From Cubamyces lactineus (Eukaryota; Basidiomycota; Agaricomycetes; Polyporales; Polyporaceae): a stretch of DNA of 64,000 nt. Under the pieces are notes generated by a model. That model saw only the letters and a list, made by a program, of their open reading frames with translations. It ran no database searches and was not told the origin of the DNA. How positions within the stretch are numbered: the stretch's first letter is position 1; each line of letters begins with the position of its first letter. Of this stretch, positions 1 to 11,280 are shown in pieces. The position numbers were made by a program, and so were the translations under genes. The stretch is taken from the NCBI GenBank assembly GCA_022376465.1, contig JACDTU010000010.1, forward strand, positions 186,001 through 250,000. The letters run 5' to 3'.

Positions 1-328
1 TCTCAGTCACGAGATAGCTGCACCGTATTGGAGGGGATACCCACCAAAACGTGGTGGACTCAACGACGATCTTGACATTGCCGGGGAACTTGTACGAGCG
101 CGTAAACGTCTCGTCTATCTCTATAGGGTCTTCCATATCTCCGTTTGTACTGAGGGAGGAAGCTATGCCATCAGACTCGTAGTCCTCAAAGTACCAGGTG
201 GGGGAGCCTGCGGATCTGAAAATGCCTGCGGCTGCGGCGTGGGTCTCTGTTGGGGAGCTGAGAGAGGCGGAATTGAGGTTGTTCTGTCCTCTAGAATTTC
301 TGGCAATGAGGATATGAGGCGGGTTCAT
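1..328 (-). CDS. Unrecognised protein, 5' part only, cut by the window edge
   Basis: Seen: on the minus strand a frame opens with an ATG at 328 and stays open to base 1, about 109 codons without a stop. It runs through an acidic stretch (DMEDPIEIDETFTRSYKF) to KIVVESTTFW, after which GGTGGGTATCC at about 30-42 could be a splice donor. Codon use looks coding. The frame is also open upstream of the chosen ATG, so the true start could be earlier. I do not recognise the family, and the 3' end lies outside the window. It is divergent from the tRNA-Gln gene at 478. This is a tentative partial call. Confidence 0.4.
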   Translation of the reverse strand, partial: MNPPHILIARNSRGQNNLNSASLSSPTETHAAAAGIFRSAGSPTWYFEDYESDGIASSLSTNGDMEDPIEIDETFTRSYKFPGNVKIVVESTTFWWVSPPIRCSYLVTE

Positions 329-477
329 CGTCGGCGGGAGAGCCTTGGATGGGGTTCCACTGCCAAATGTCCGTCTCCGTGTATTCCGCTCACAACTCCC
401 AGCTTCTCAGCCTGCACAGCATGCCGTAGCCAGGGTAGCCATCTCTCCAAGCACTGTCAACGCGCCCCACAATTAAC

Positions 478-556
478 GGCGCTATAGTGTAGTGGTTATC
501 ACTTGGGATTCTGATTGCAGTGTTCCCAAAACCCAGGTTCGAGCCCTGGTAGCGCC
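478..556 (+). tRNA. tRNA-Gln (CTG anticodon) with an 8-nt intron
   Basis: The acceptor stem pairs GGCGCTA (478-484) with TAGCGCC (550-556). The D arm is TAGTGTAGTGGTTATCAC, the anticodon stem TGGGA (504-508) with TCCCA (524-528), and the T arm CCAGG-TTCGAGC-CCTGG. The anticodon CTG is at 511-513. Closing the seven-base anticodon loop needs removal of about eight bases (515-522) just after position 37, the usual place for a nuclear tRNA intron. The D arm matches the fungal tRNA-Gln type. Confidence 0.92.
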
Positions 557-1275
557 TCTTCTCTTTTGCTTTTGCTCTCACCGCCACATACAAGTTACAG
601 CCTCGAAAACTCCGAATCAGTTCTCCGGCGCTCCCGTGTAAATCATCTTATTCCTGTTCTTTTCTTTGTACAGCGTGTCAGTGCGTACGTTCTGCAATGC
701 AGCCGGGGCTAACTATTCAGCAGCACAGAGATATGTACATGACATCACACCGAAGCGACATAGAATGTACACACTGCTAGAACTCGGACAGAGGCTTGGT
801 TTGCTCGCGCTCCTCCGAGCTTCAGCTCCCTCCTAGCAATCTTCCGCAGCCTACCCTCATTTTGTGCGGCGCACTGATCCACTCTGGCGACGCTCGTCCA
901 TGTTCTGGCCAGTACCCGACGCACTTCTTGTTTCGCCCCCAACCCTGAATGCTCTAAACGCTGGCTGTGATGATGGTGGCTCGAGCGGAACATTTACGTT
1001 CATCGATCCCTCTTGCACCAGTACGCTCAAGGCTAGACGATACGATACCCATCTTGTTGCGTTATATCCAAATGCCATCCGCCGATCTCACGCACTTTGG
1101 CCGAGAAGAATGCTGTGAACGATCAGAGCTGTAATGCAGGGCTGTAATGCTCTGGTTATAACCGTGTTCACCGCTATGTGCTCCCTGTCCTCGTCCTCTG
1201 GTCGACTCCGTCTTGGACCCTTGTCCTCCGGTCTCCCGTCCCTACTTCGCTAATAGCGTACGCTCGGGTTCAAGG
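557..1275. other. Intergenic, tRNA-Gln to chitinase
   Basis: About 720 bases with only short, mutually overlapping open frames and no recognisable protein. It contains the 5' flank of the chitinase gene. I see no clear TATA box close to its start, only a weak TTATAACC around 1153. Confidence 0.5.
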
Positions 1276-3008
1276 ATGCATTCGTTCTCGTTCTCCTCTG
1301 TATCATATATCGCCCTCGGGCTCCTCGGGTTCTTGTCTGCGGTGTCCTCAACTCCGTCATCAAATAAGTGGTCAGACAAGTCTAGTACCGACGTCTGGCC
1401 CACAAATACCACTTATCCGGGATGGGGCTCTGGCAGTGGCAACTCGACTGGCTCATCTGGCTCTTGGAACTCGACTACTCCAGGCTCGGGAAATGCGACA
1501 ACGCCTTCGTCTGGCAACTCTACGTCGTCGAGCGGCGGCACAAATCCCTCTGAGTACGGGTCCACACCTGCCTTCGTGGTATACACAGACAAGAACACCG
1601 GTGGCGATATCCTTCCTCCTGCGTCCGAGATGGAGGTGAGCTTGATGCTGACTCGAAGTCAATCCCAAACGGTTCTGTGCTGACCTGATTTACAGGGCTA
1701 CAGCGTCGTGTAGGTTCTAGCTGCATATACGACGTCCATACCTAGCTCAAGTTTTGATCACGTTGCGGCAGCGTTCTATCATTCCTCCTCATCTCTGGTG
1801 CAGCAGATCAGGCCGAAGCGTGGGCATCCCTGGGTGACAGCCAGAAAGCGGCGATCAAGAACGATTACAATGGGGCCAACATCAGCATTGTCGTCTCTGC
1901 ATTCGGCTCGACCGACGCGCCCACGACGTCTGGCGCAGATCCAGTCGACACCGCGAACACAATGGCGCAATGGGTCTTGGACAACCAGCTCGACGGCATT
2001 GATGTCGATTACGAGGTGAGAGCGTACTTCGCCGCTGTTTGTCATGCGAAGGAACACTCATGGATGATCGGCTTTGTAGGATTTGTCGGCGATGAACGCG
2101 CGGGACGGTAGTGCGGAGCAATGGTTGGTAACTTTCACCCAGACATTGCGTAAGAAGCTGCCGAAAGGGCACTACCTTCTCACCCATGCTCGTAGGTAGA
2201 TCTACATCTATTGCCGTGAAATTGTTTGGTGACGCTTGAGGTGGATGTTCGATTAGCTGTCGCGCCTTGGTTCTCCCCGGTCTTCAACACGACTGGTGCA
2301 TACCTTACCGTCGACCAAAAGGCGGGTAATCTGATTGACTGGGTACGTTCTTCGACTAGCTCATTTTTATCATTGGAGTCGCTGACCTATGAATGCCCAC
2401 AGTACAACGTTCAGGTGAGAACCCCTGAAACTTCTGTGTCTGGCACAACCCCGTCTGAATCGCTCCCACAATTCTCTTCACACGTCCTCGCCAGTTCTAC
2501 AACCGTGAGTCTCTTCAATTGCATCGTTACCTACGACTGCTCACACCCAGCCTCCCCGCACAGAGGGCGCCGACATCTACACAACGTGCGACAGCCTGTT
2601 GAACACCTCTGGAGGCGACTGGCCTGGGTCCTCGCTGCACGAGATCGCCAATGCGGGCGTGCCGCTCGACAAGCTGGTCATCGGCAAGTACGCCGCCGCT
2701 GCCGACGGCGCGACGGGCTTCATGGAACCCCAGGATCTCAGCCAGTGCGTCGCGCAGGCGAAGAACCAAGGATGGAGTGAGTCATGATTCCATCTCGCGA
2801 AATGTTCATGCAGCAGAGAAGGCAGTAGCTGATCTGGGAACTTACTTTGTTCGCCAAGACGCGGGGATCATGAGCTTCCAGGTGGGTGCCCAGGTTTCCT
2901 AGTTCTGCTACCGCTGGCTGAAGTTGTGCACATTTCTTGTCATTGTAGTATCCTGATGCCGACTCGCAGTGGATCAAGACCGCACGAGGTTCCGCTTTCC
3001 CGCTCTGA
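1276..3008 (+). CDS. Secreted GH18 chitinase-like protein, ten exons
   Basis: Encodes a glycoside hydrolase family 18 protein of 377 residues, expected to cleave chitin or related N-acetylglucosamine polymers outside the cell. The N-terminus MHSFSFSSVSYIALGLLGFL is a signal peptide and is followed by a Ser/Thr/Gly/Asn-rich linker (about residues 30-95). The catalytic motif LDGIDVDYE has the DxxDxDxE pattern with Glu as acid. HAPVAPWFSP, FYNQGAD and the Trp near the end also fit the family. Exons by hand: 1276-1635, 1696-1709, 1772-2015, 2080-2191, 2257-2342, 2403-2414, 2495-2504, 2564-2776, 2859-2881, 2949-3008; all junctions keep frame. Three exons are only 14, 12 and 10 nt. No C-terminal chitin-binding domain is visible. 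Confidence 0.93.
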
Positions 3009-3437
3009 CCGCTCCCCGCAGATGTTGTGGTTTTCTTCGTTTTGTTCACGTTCAAACCTGTACAGTAGGTGTTCCGCCTTGTGGTCATCCAAGTAACGAG
3101 AAAAGATAAGGGAAGCCGAGCCTCTCCAAGAGCATATGCCAATACTATTACAGGCAGCAATATCTACATGTTCGACGTCCCGCTGTCAACACTAGTACTA
3201 GTGACCGTAACTTGTTCGTACTAGCTTTTCGGTGACTCGAGAGGAGGTATCGCGGTCCTAGCACTTGCCGGCAGTACGAGTAGTAAGCGCTTGTGAGTCG
3301 TGCCTCACGCGCCGTGACCGCATGGCCACTTCGTCAAGTTGGCGACTCTGCACAGTGCAGGCGTTCAATAACTTTCCTCCTCACTAAGCTGCTACTACTC
3401 CTTAACCAAATTCGCTTGTTTCTTCTGTTGCTTGTGA

Positions 3438-6173
3438 ATGGGTAACTGTATCTGCAAGAGACCTAGGAGCACTGGGGCTTCTGGAAGACCGACTAGTAGT
3501 GAACAGGCAAGTATTCATTGTGTTCGTTGAGAAGACTTGGTGGTCGGTTCTGCTGCTTTGCAATATTTGTCTCATACGTTGACATTTGACCGGATAGGGA
3601 CAAGCATCTGCTAGTAGTACGACAGAGGCATCACCCCAACATGTACACTGTCAGGATATGCCTTACTCAAGCCCAGTCTTGCCCCCTGGCGAGCAACTTA
3701 AACAAACCATTCCGTTGACTTTGACCATGCCCCAGCCTCACCCCTCGCTCCCACCTCGCCCTGAGTTCATACCTTTCATAGTGGCAAACTTGTGTGTTTC
3801 CTCACCTTGGGACGGGCTCGACTACATGACGTATCCTGCACGCCATGGCTGGCTGGTCCACCATCAGGACAAGCAATGCCACATCCTTTGTCCTCCAGGC
3901 TTCTGCAATGGCGGCTTAGAGCACAGTGCTGTATATGAATTCGACGTCGCCGACGGCCCCGCGCTACCCATGCTCTCCCGTGTCGATGGATCGCCCGTCA
4001 CTAGCACGAGCAAGGCCACATTTCTGCAAGCGTGGCTTTTCTTTGGGACACTTCACGAGGTTTCGGGATTATGCGGCCTATCAATCGACGTGAATGCAGA
4101 ATTCCTCACTGATGGCGGGCGAACTGTCTCTACCGCGGCGCTGAACGGCCTGGCGGGACGTTGGTTCGCGTCACTCGACCGCGCAAACGTAGGCAATAAG
4201 GCCTTCATGCAAAGGATATTCGCCATCTTTCGACATCTCGCGCTCCTTCTCAACGAGGAAGTTGTCAGACATAGCGATCTCGAGTGGGCCCCAGTGTTCA
4301 CATACACACCTGAGGAAGCTCGCGTCTTCTTATCCATAGAGATTCTCCTCCGTACCATCGGACTGCACTTACTTCTCCACTGTTACTCGCCAGGGTTCAT
4401 CTGCGACGAGGATGAGGGCTGGGACAAACGGATGATCACGCAGAATGTCCAATGGATGGGCCGCCGGATGGAAGGTACCAAAGTACTCGATGATTACGCC
4501 GATACGCAGCTGGAGGACCGTGTTTGGTGCCCCAGCGAGATGCTGTTGCTGGGCGAAGAAGGTTTCTTTGCCTCGCTTCTTGACCGACCTCGCATCAGAG
4601 ACCATTCCGACTGCGGGGATATAGTATGTGGCGCATATCAGACTGACGAGGCGACCTACAAGACAGCTCATGTTGACGCAGCGTGCGAATGCGACTTCGT
4701 TTGCGTTTCCACCGACCATCTGACCCAAATCCTTGGCCGAGACAAGATCCCGCCATACTCGTATCGGAGGGCTTGGGATTAGAAGTCGTGGATACGGCTA
4801 GTTATCCTTACATCGCCCTGTCGCATGTCTGTGAGTCTGGCTCCACATTCTTATGTTCATGAGTCTGATTTTGGGTCAAAGGGGCGGATGGGCTGGGTAA
4901 TCCCGTGAAGAATGCGCTACCAAAATGCCAGCTCGGCCGATTGCGAGACTACGTCGTGGGTCTCTACAATTCACATTACCGCGATACCATGATGCAGTCG
5001 ACGTCTGGGTCCGCGGTTGCCTTCTGGATGGACACGCTATGCGTTCCCGTTGCCGAAGAAGCAAAGGCCTTTCGGAAGAAAGCAATCCAGCTCTTAGGAA
5101 AGACGTACCACGAGGCGACTGCCGTCCTAGTACTAGACAGAGAGCTCGAGATTGTCGATGCCTCCTCGGCACCCTTCCTCGAGATAGGCCTGCGGATCCT
5201 GTGCAGTGGGTGGGTGAAGCGGCTGTGGACACTGCAGGAGGCGACACTCGCGAGCGAGGCATACGGAGAAGAGAAGATCTATTTCCAGATGGGTGACGGG
5301 CCTCTCTTGTACCAGAAGTACGACCGCGACCGACCAGCGATGCACACCGTATCAAACAGCGCCGCTCTTCCGGAGCATGCAACAGATGAACGCATCCTGC
5401 TCTATGACAACGGCATCATGCTACTTCTAGGAGAACAACTCCCCTCAGTCCGGGCTATGCGCGTCATGCGCGAAGGCTGGTCTCCTTTCAATGTGATATT
5501 TACCGCTATCGAGCATCGCACGACTAGTAAGGTCGAAGACGTACCGCTCTGTGTCGCATCACTCCTCGGCTTCGACATTGCAACCATCGCTCATGCTCAG
5601 GATGGCGCACACCGTGTCAAGGCTTTCTACCTCCTAATGCGCGTGATTCCGGATGGCGTGTTATGGGTGGAGGATGCTGAGAAGCTCAACATCGTGCCTT
5701 TCCGCTGGGCCCCCATCTCGATTACCGCTTGCCCCCAAATCGCGTTCCTAGACAAGTGGGATGAGGACATCTGCGACGAGCAGGGTCTGCACGTACGTCC
5801 GCCCTCGAGCTTCATGCTCAAATCTTTAGCAGCGAGCGTTCCCCTGGACGCTTTGCCGGGTCGGTTCTGTCTGGTAGATGCGGACTCGGGTGCACACTAT
5901 GGCGCCCTATGGCATACGAAGGACCGGAGGGCAGTGCCTCTCCCGGGGCCTGACCAGAAGATGGCCATCATCTGTAGGTCCCCGAAACGAGGGATGATGC
6001 CGAACGCAGCTTTTGTCCTCGTCACAGCGGACTCCACTGGCACAGACAGCGAAAGTGAGATCACTGGAATGGTTGTTGGGTACAGATTCTTCTCATCGCA
6101 AGCGAGAAGCCCAGAGGACACGGTGATTTACTGTACTCCCATGGCCGAATCACAGAGGTGGTGTATAACGTGA
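3438..6173 (+). pseudogene. HET-domain protein gene with a 1-nt frameshift
   Basis: Near-copy of the intact HET gene at 39509-42242, with identical intron positions. Exons: 3438-3506, 3598-4830, 4882-6173. Exon 1 encodes 23 residues starting MGNCICKR, a predicted N-myristoylation site with neighbouring Cys residues. Intron 1 has a GC donor (GCAAGT), where the paralogue has GTGAGT. HET (PF06985) landmarks in the last part are YIALSHVWADG, FWMDTLCVPV and RLWTLQEATLA. Around 4748 one base present in the paralogue is missing; the frame then reaches a stop at 4780-4782, just before the HET domain. The summed exons (2594 nt) are one short of a codon multiple, as expected. HET proteins act in non-self recognition in fungi. 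Either a pseudogene, a null allele or a sequencing error; the truncated product would keep only the N-terminal half. Confidence 0.85.
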
Positions 6174-6433
6174 GCGCGGAACGGTCAAGGCCAGGGCCCC
6201 ATGGGCCATAGCTGCGACCTCAGGTGCGCAGCGGAGAAGGAATTAGTAGGGAGAGTACGGGAGAGTAGTATAAATGCACGCTTCTTTGCCTTGCTTTTGT
6301 TGGACTTCACACATGTAGAGCAGATAGCATGTGTCGTATCGATGGCCAGGTCCATTGGTACAATGTGATCAATATGGGTATACAAGAAAGCAAGCGATAG
6401 CACAGAATCCAGGCAGCAAACGAGGACAACCTC

Positions 6434-8928
6434 CTACATGATCTCGTCCAGTGTCATATCGCCGTCAACGCATGAACCAGAAGGCAGCTCCGGCACGCTC
6501 GTCAAGCGCGATGCGGCCGAACTCGATGCTGAGTGCGGCAGCGCCTGTCCTGACGGGAGTGACGTCCTCAAGTCAGAGTCAGAGAGCGAGGCGGGTCCGC
6601 GGCCAACGCGCGTGATAGTAGTGCGAGGCTTGATCTCGTGCGGTACGCCGACAGACTTGTACAATTCGAGCTCGTGTCGAAGCTCTTCATTGTCCGCAAT
6701 CACCGCTTCGCAGTCGCGTGTTGATATGAGGAGTTTCTGCATGTCATCACGAGCGTTAGATGTCCGGTAAATGAGTGGTGGAAAGGAATAGCTGTCTGAC
6801 CTGTTTTGTCTCATGCAGCTCGCGCCGGATGCGGTCCACGTACATGATGCGCTGAGCGGGATTGTGATGGCCAAGGATCTCAGCGTTGTACTTGCTGAGG
6901 CGCAGTGCCTCTTCCTCTGCAAGCGCATTTCGCAGGACCAGCGCATCTACTTCTTGAAGCAAGTTGTTGTACGCCTCTTCGTACTTCTCGGCCTCTGTCA
7001 GATCTGAGCTCAATCTGACGAGGATTCACCGTCAGAGCATGGTAGGCCGTCCATAGGTAACAGCACTTACTGTTCGACCTCGGAACGAAGGAACTGCTCG
7101 GCCTGCTTTGCCTTGTACAGAGCGGCGCTCAGGCGTTGGCTTGCTTCTTTCTCCCGCTGCAAGTTCTGCTCGACCCGGGCGACTTCGGCACGCGATTCGG
7201 CCTTCACGGCCTCCAACTGCTTCTTGTACGACTCCTCGTGCGCCTTGGCCTCCGCCAACGATGCCGTAAGCTCTGCGAGCATGCGCTGTGTCTCCGCGTG
7301 GTCTGTTTGCGCGCGTTGTAAGGACTCGGAGAGTTGAGCTTGAGTGGCTTCAGCCACGGAAAGATCCTTGGCGCGCTGGTCGAGTTCGACAAGGCTATCG
7401 CCCAGTGCCTTGGTGAGTACAGACGATTGGAATATAAGGGAATCTCTTTGCAGGCGATCCAACGTTCCCCAGAGTCCGAGATCGGTTTGAATGGCAGCCG
7501 CCTTCTCGCTTTCGCAGGCAAGCTGACTTTGTGCCACAGTAACGAGGTCGTCATCGAGGTCGCGGAATGCCTCATGGGAGGCTGAGGATTGTGCAGAGTC
7601 GCGCAGAGCATGGCGGCATGTGTCCGCTTCATGGCGGGCTTCGCATAACTGACTTGAGAGGAACGAGTTCTCATCTCTCACTTGACGGATGAGGCTGGCG
7701 AGTTCGACGACCTGACCTTCACTATTCGCGAGCTTCCTCTCCAGGCGGTTGCTACGCAGCTGTAAGGCCGCGACCTCTTGCTTTACGCGCTGGTGTACTG
7801 ACAGAGCGATCGACGTAGACGCGAGGCGTCCGTACTCCTCAGCGACGCGCGCCAGCATTGTCCGATGTTGTTCGAGCTTCGCGAGAAGCTCTTCCTCGGT
7901 GTCTTCTGCACGCGCCTCAAGCTCCCGAAGTGCCTGTTGGGCAGCCTGCGCCTCTCTTTGCGTCTCTTGGAGTTGGGCTTCGAGGTTCTGCGCAGCTGTC
8001 CGTGCCTCCTGTACACGATCATCAGTCTTAGACCTCGCCTCCTGCCACTTGGTCTCTGCGGCCTCGCGTTTCTTCCGCTCCATCGATAATGTCCTCTCTA
8101 AGTCTGCGATCTTGCGGTCGCGCTCCCGTAACTCGTCTTTCCGACGCGTCTCAGCGGCCTGTAGCGCCTTACGAGCCTCCCCAGCATCGTTGTGTTTCGA
8201 GGCTAGCTGTGTCCGTTCGTGCTCGCTAGTCCTGAGCCTCACACGAAGTTCACGGAGCTCTGTTTGATCGTTGGCATTGGTCTTCTTCAGCTCTTGAACA
8301 CGAGCGTCAAGCGCATCATTCTGCTTCTTAAGCTTCTCTGCGCGCTCGGTCGCCTCGGCTGCTGTACGTTGTGCGCGGCTGAGCTCGAGTTTGAGTCGTT
8401 CCTGTTCTAGGTGATGCTAGAGCACTTTTTGAGATTAGCTCATTCGTGGCAAAGCCAAACAACGCACAGCTTTCTTCTCCTCTACATGCACTCGTTCCAA
8501 CTCCTCCAGCTTACGTTGTAGGACAAGAAGTCGGTCAGTGGCGCCTTGTGCTTTTGCAGCCGGAGGTTTGTTCTGGCCACTCGCGGAGTCCACATCGTAT
8601 GTTCCTGGTCCTGCACGCCATAAGCTACTGCTGTTCGAGATAATCAATAGATCCCACACCTGGCACATCGGAAGGTTTGTCCTTGTCGAAGCGATTGGTC
8701 TTCTCGAGGAATGCACCTCGTTTATATGCGTCATAGTCAGGATCTGCTAATAGGTTCAGGTGGAATTTAGCAAGATGCAGAAGCCGTACATACCTTGCGG
8801 ATTGTACGCGCCGGGTCCCGGCACTTCCGGTGCTGCGAAAGGGCGGCAGAGGTTGGGTCAGAAGCACTGTTTTCGAGGACACTGGACACACCCTTGGCAG
8901 CAGGGAACCTGGGTCCTCTCGGAAACAT
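6434..8928 (-). CDS. HMMR C-terminal / STPG-repeat coiled-coil protein
   Basis: A seven-exon gene for about 722 residues. Exons (5' to 3'): 8928-8889, 8832-8794, 8743-8660, 8610-8468, 8416-7071, 7014-6801, 6736-6434. The N-terminus MFPRGPRF is followed by two STPG (SHIPPO)-like turns, PEVPGPGAYNPQ and VPGPGTYD. A long coiled coil rich in Glu, Arg, Gln and Ala fills residues about 80-560. Near the end AEILGHHNPAQRIMYVDRIR matches the HMMR C-terminal motif (L.GHxNPxQ.I). Animal HMMR binds microtubules and spindles; a cytoskeletal or spindle role here is inference. The first splice donor (GTCCAG at about 8888) is weak and was chosen because it alone keeps frame into PEVPGPG. The last exon is Ser-rich and ends DMTLDEIM. 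Confidence 0.82.
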
Positions 8929-10105
8929 GATTCAGACGTATCACAGGCCGTTAGTCGTCGTACAGAGGTCGTTCGAGGTCGTCTGTAGGGGCTTGCTCGA
9001 TGTTGAACACCAGGAGAGATTCAAGGCGCGTAAACAACGCCACACAATGCGGACGCGACGCGTCTGCGCGAATGGTTTCACGTGATCGAGATATCTGCGC
9101 GATGACAATTAGACGCTCTGGCGACGCTTCTCCTGTGCCACCACCTTCCGGATCCACAGCTTCAACATGGTGTGCACTGCGCACTGCGTCGAGCTCTAGA
9201 GTACCCTGTGCATGGCGCCATTACCTCCAGTGTTTCCTTGGTGAGGCTTGTTCCGTCCGCGCAATATCTTGAAGTGGTGCTTGAACGACTGGGTATCCTG
9301 TACTGGAACTGGACATTCAGGTCTGAGGCCTCTATCATAACAAACGGGTTGGCGCAGCCGCAAGACAACAACGACGAATATCTGTGGTTATCGTATTGAG
9401 CCTGCCCCAACTTCGCGCGCAGGCAAGTACGTTCACGTTCGAGGTACTCAGTACTCTGAACCCTTTCCACCAGCACTCGTGCAATGATAAAGATATAGCA
9501 AACGTGTGCAGTTGGCATAATCGGTGGGACAGTCTAATGCTTCTCATTACTGCGGCAACGGCATGGCAAGTTCCGCAAACGCAATTAGTCTGATGCGCGA
9601 CACCAGCGCTCTGGCTAATGCTGGCGAGATCTAGCGGAACCTGACCCTCGTGTGGCCGTATGGTCGTCACCAGCGAGTGGTTTGTCCTTATGGGGCCGTG
9701 TGCGCTACGTCGGATCCGTAGCCGCGGACAAGGCGGTGAGTATCTCGACGCATGCACTTCAGTGTTTATCCTCTTAGGGCAGAAACAACCTTGCTTTCCT
9801 CCTAGCGAGATCCGACTTCATAATCTGCTCTGGGTGCGCGTCACTATCCCGCCAGAAACAGAAGGCCTGCTGGCGAAACCGTCTAGCTCGCTGCACGAAG
9901 GTGGTCATGATGATAGGGGCGCTGCCCGAATGCGCCGGGATGCACCGCTAATCGACAGTGCGGCACCGGGGAATCACAATGTTTGTGCGACAGAAGCGTA
10001 ACAATGAGCAGACCCATGGGAGTCGTACGGTTTGGGCGGCCGCATCTCACCGTAGGCGACGGTACGGTGATGTTAACGCAGGGGTTCCCTGGCGGTCAAG
10101 CGATG
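8929..10105. other. Gene-poor stretch with unassigned minus-strand open frames
   Basis: About 1.2 kb without a supported gene. On the minus strand three successive frames (9757-9335, 9518-9162, 9184-8951) overlap and stay open. One holds a helix-like stretch (VLVERVQSTEYLERERTCL), but I cannot join them through convincing splice sites or recognise a family. They may be a decayed gene or chance. Confidence 0.4.
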
Positions 10106-10113
10106 TATAAAAG
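10106..10113 (+). promoter_or_regulatory. TATA box of the small secreted protein gene
   Basis: TATAAAAG lies about 95 bases upstream of the ATG at 10201, a suitable distance for a core promoter with a short 5' leader. Confidence 0.6.
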
Positions 10114-10200
10114 GGCCTCGAAGAGCGGCAACTTCATCCTTAAGTTGCCTCCCACGTTGTCGAGTCTTCATTCGTCCTCAGACCTTTCTATTCGACACTT

Positions 10201-10782
10201 ATGGCATTCACTAGCACGATGAAGGCTGCTTTCGTCGCTCTTGCTCTCGCTGCCTCCGCCTTCGCTCAGGCTGTCACGATCCCTCAGCCTCCGGCTGGAT
10301 CCACGCAGACGGCAGGCGAGACCATAACCGTCACCGTCCAAAAGATTGTACGTCCTTTCGTTCGCCATCAACCAATCTATGTACTGATCTGTCCTCCCTT
10401 CATTGCCTCCCTACGTATTAACCAAAGGCGTCGCTGACGGGCTCCACCGACGTCTCGGTCGCCATCGGCATCCAGAGCTGTCCCACTGGTGACTGTTCTG
10501 ACATCCCAAAGTCGGACATCGGCACCATCCTATTCACCGGCGCGTACGCGCCGCAGCTCAACGAGGACGGCAAGGACGTCGAGAACTACCTTCTCGGTAT
10601 TCCTTCGGACCTCCCCAACGGGCTTGCTCTGCTGTCGGTCGCCCACTTCTACATCCTCGGCGTGAGTTCTCCTATTCACGAACGTCGTGTCCGTGGTGTG
10701 CTGAGATTGTTTCAATCAGGCGAGCAACATGGCGGAGCTTGACATCGCTCACACCACCATCAACATCACCGGGTCCCACTGA
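10201..10782 (+). CDS. Small secreted protein of a basidiomycete family of unknown function
   Basis: Three exons (10201-10347, 10428-10661, 10720-10782) encode 147 residues. The N-terminus (KAAFVALALAASAFAQA) is a signal peptide; an in-frame ATG at 10219 would also preserve it and may be the real start. The mature part includes VSVAIGIQSC, GTILFTGAYAPQL and LSVAHFYILGAS and ends in a predicted beta strand with an N-glycosylation site (NITGS). It has two Cys (SCPTGDC), so it is not a hydrophobin. From memory, similar proteins (GTILYxGPFNPQ, VAHFxLIGA) are common in mushroom genomes without known function. A TATA box sits about 95 bases upstream. Expression and role cannot be told from sequence. 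Confidence 0.82.
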
Positions 10783-11280
10783 CCTTACTGGTGACATCGG
10801 TGGGTTCGGACAGGCCTGACTGCATGGATTTACCTAGTATCTCACGGTTCTGGATAATGTGCTGATGCAAAGTAATGGTATGCGCTTTTGTGAGGGTGTC
10901 ACGAGCCTTGGAGTTCGAAGCTAACAGGAACAAGGTGACCATTTGATTGATTGCTAATTCAAGCTCCAATGGCGCATTCAGATTGATACACATAATACAT
11001 AATATTATACGACTAACAGCAAGCATTGTGCGACGGCTAGCAGTTGGCGAGACAACAGGGCGTAGAGAAGAGGTGAGAGAGTAGGTTGAGGAAGTACTGT
11101 CAATGGTCTAACACAAGAAAGCTGTGCAGGAGAAGAAAAGAACCAAGACACGACAAGAGGATAAATGAGAGGTAACAAGATAGTCCGACGATGAACATAG
11201 TGATGTAAGATCGTAACGGTGGTGGCATAGCACGCGTAGTCATGATGTGTGTCGTGCAAAAGGCGTCAAGATACAGTAAA

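Noticed and set aside
7749..8267. 172-codon plus-strand frame in the coiled-coil gene
   Set aside because: It is a Ser/Arg/Cys-rich antisense shadow of the coiled-coil exon.
10201..10782. Hydrophobin
   Set aside because: Only two Cys are in the mature protein; the eight-Cys hydrophobin pattern is absent.
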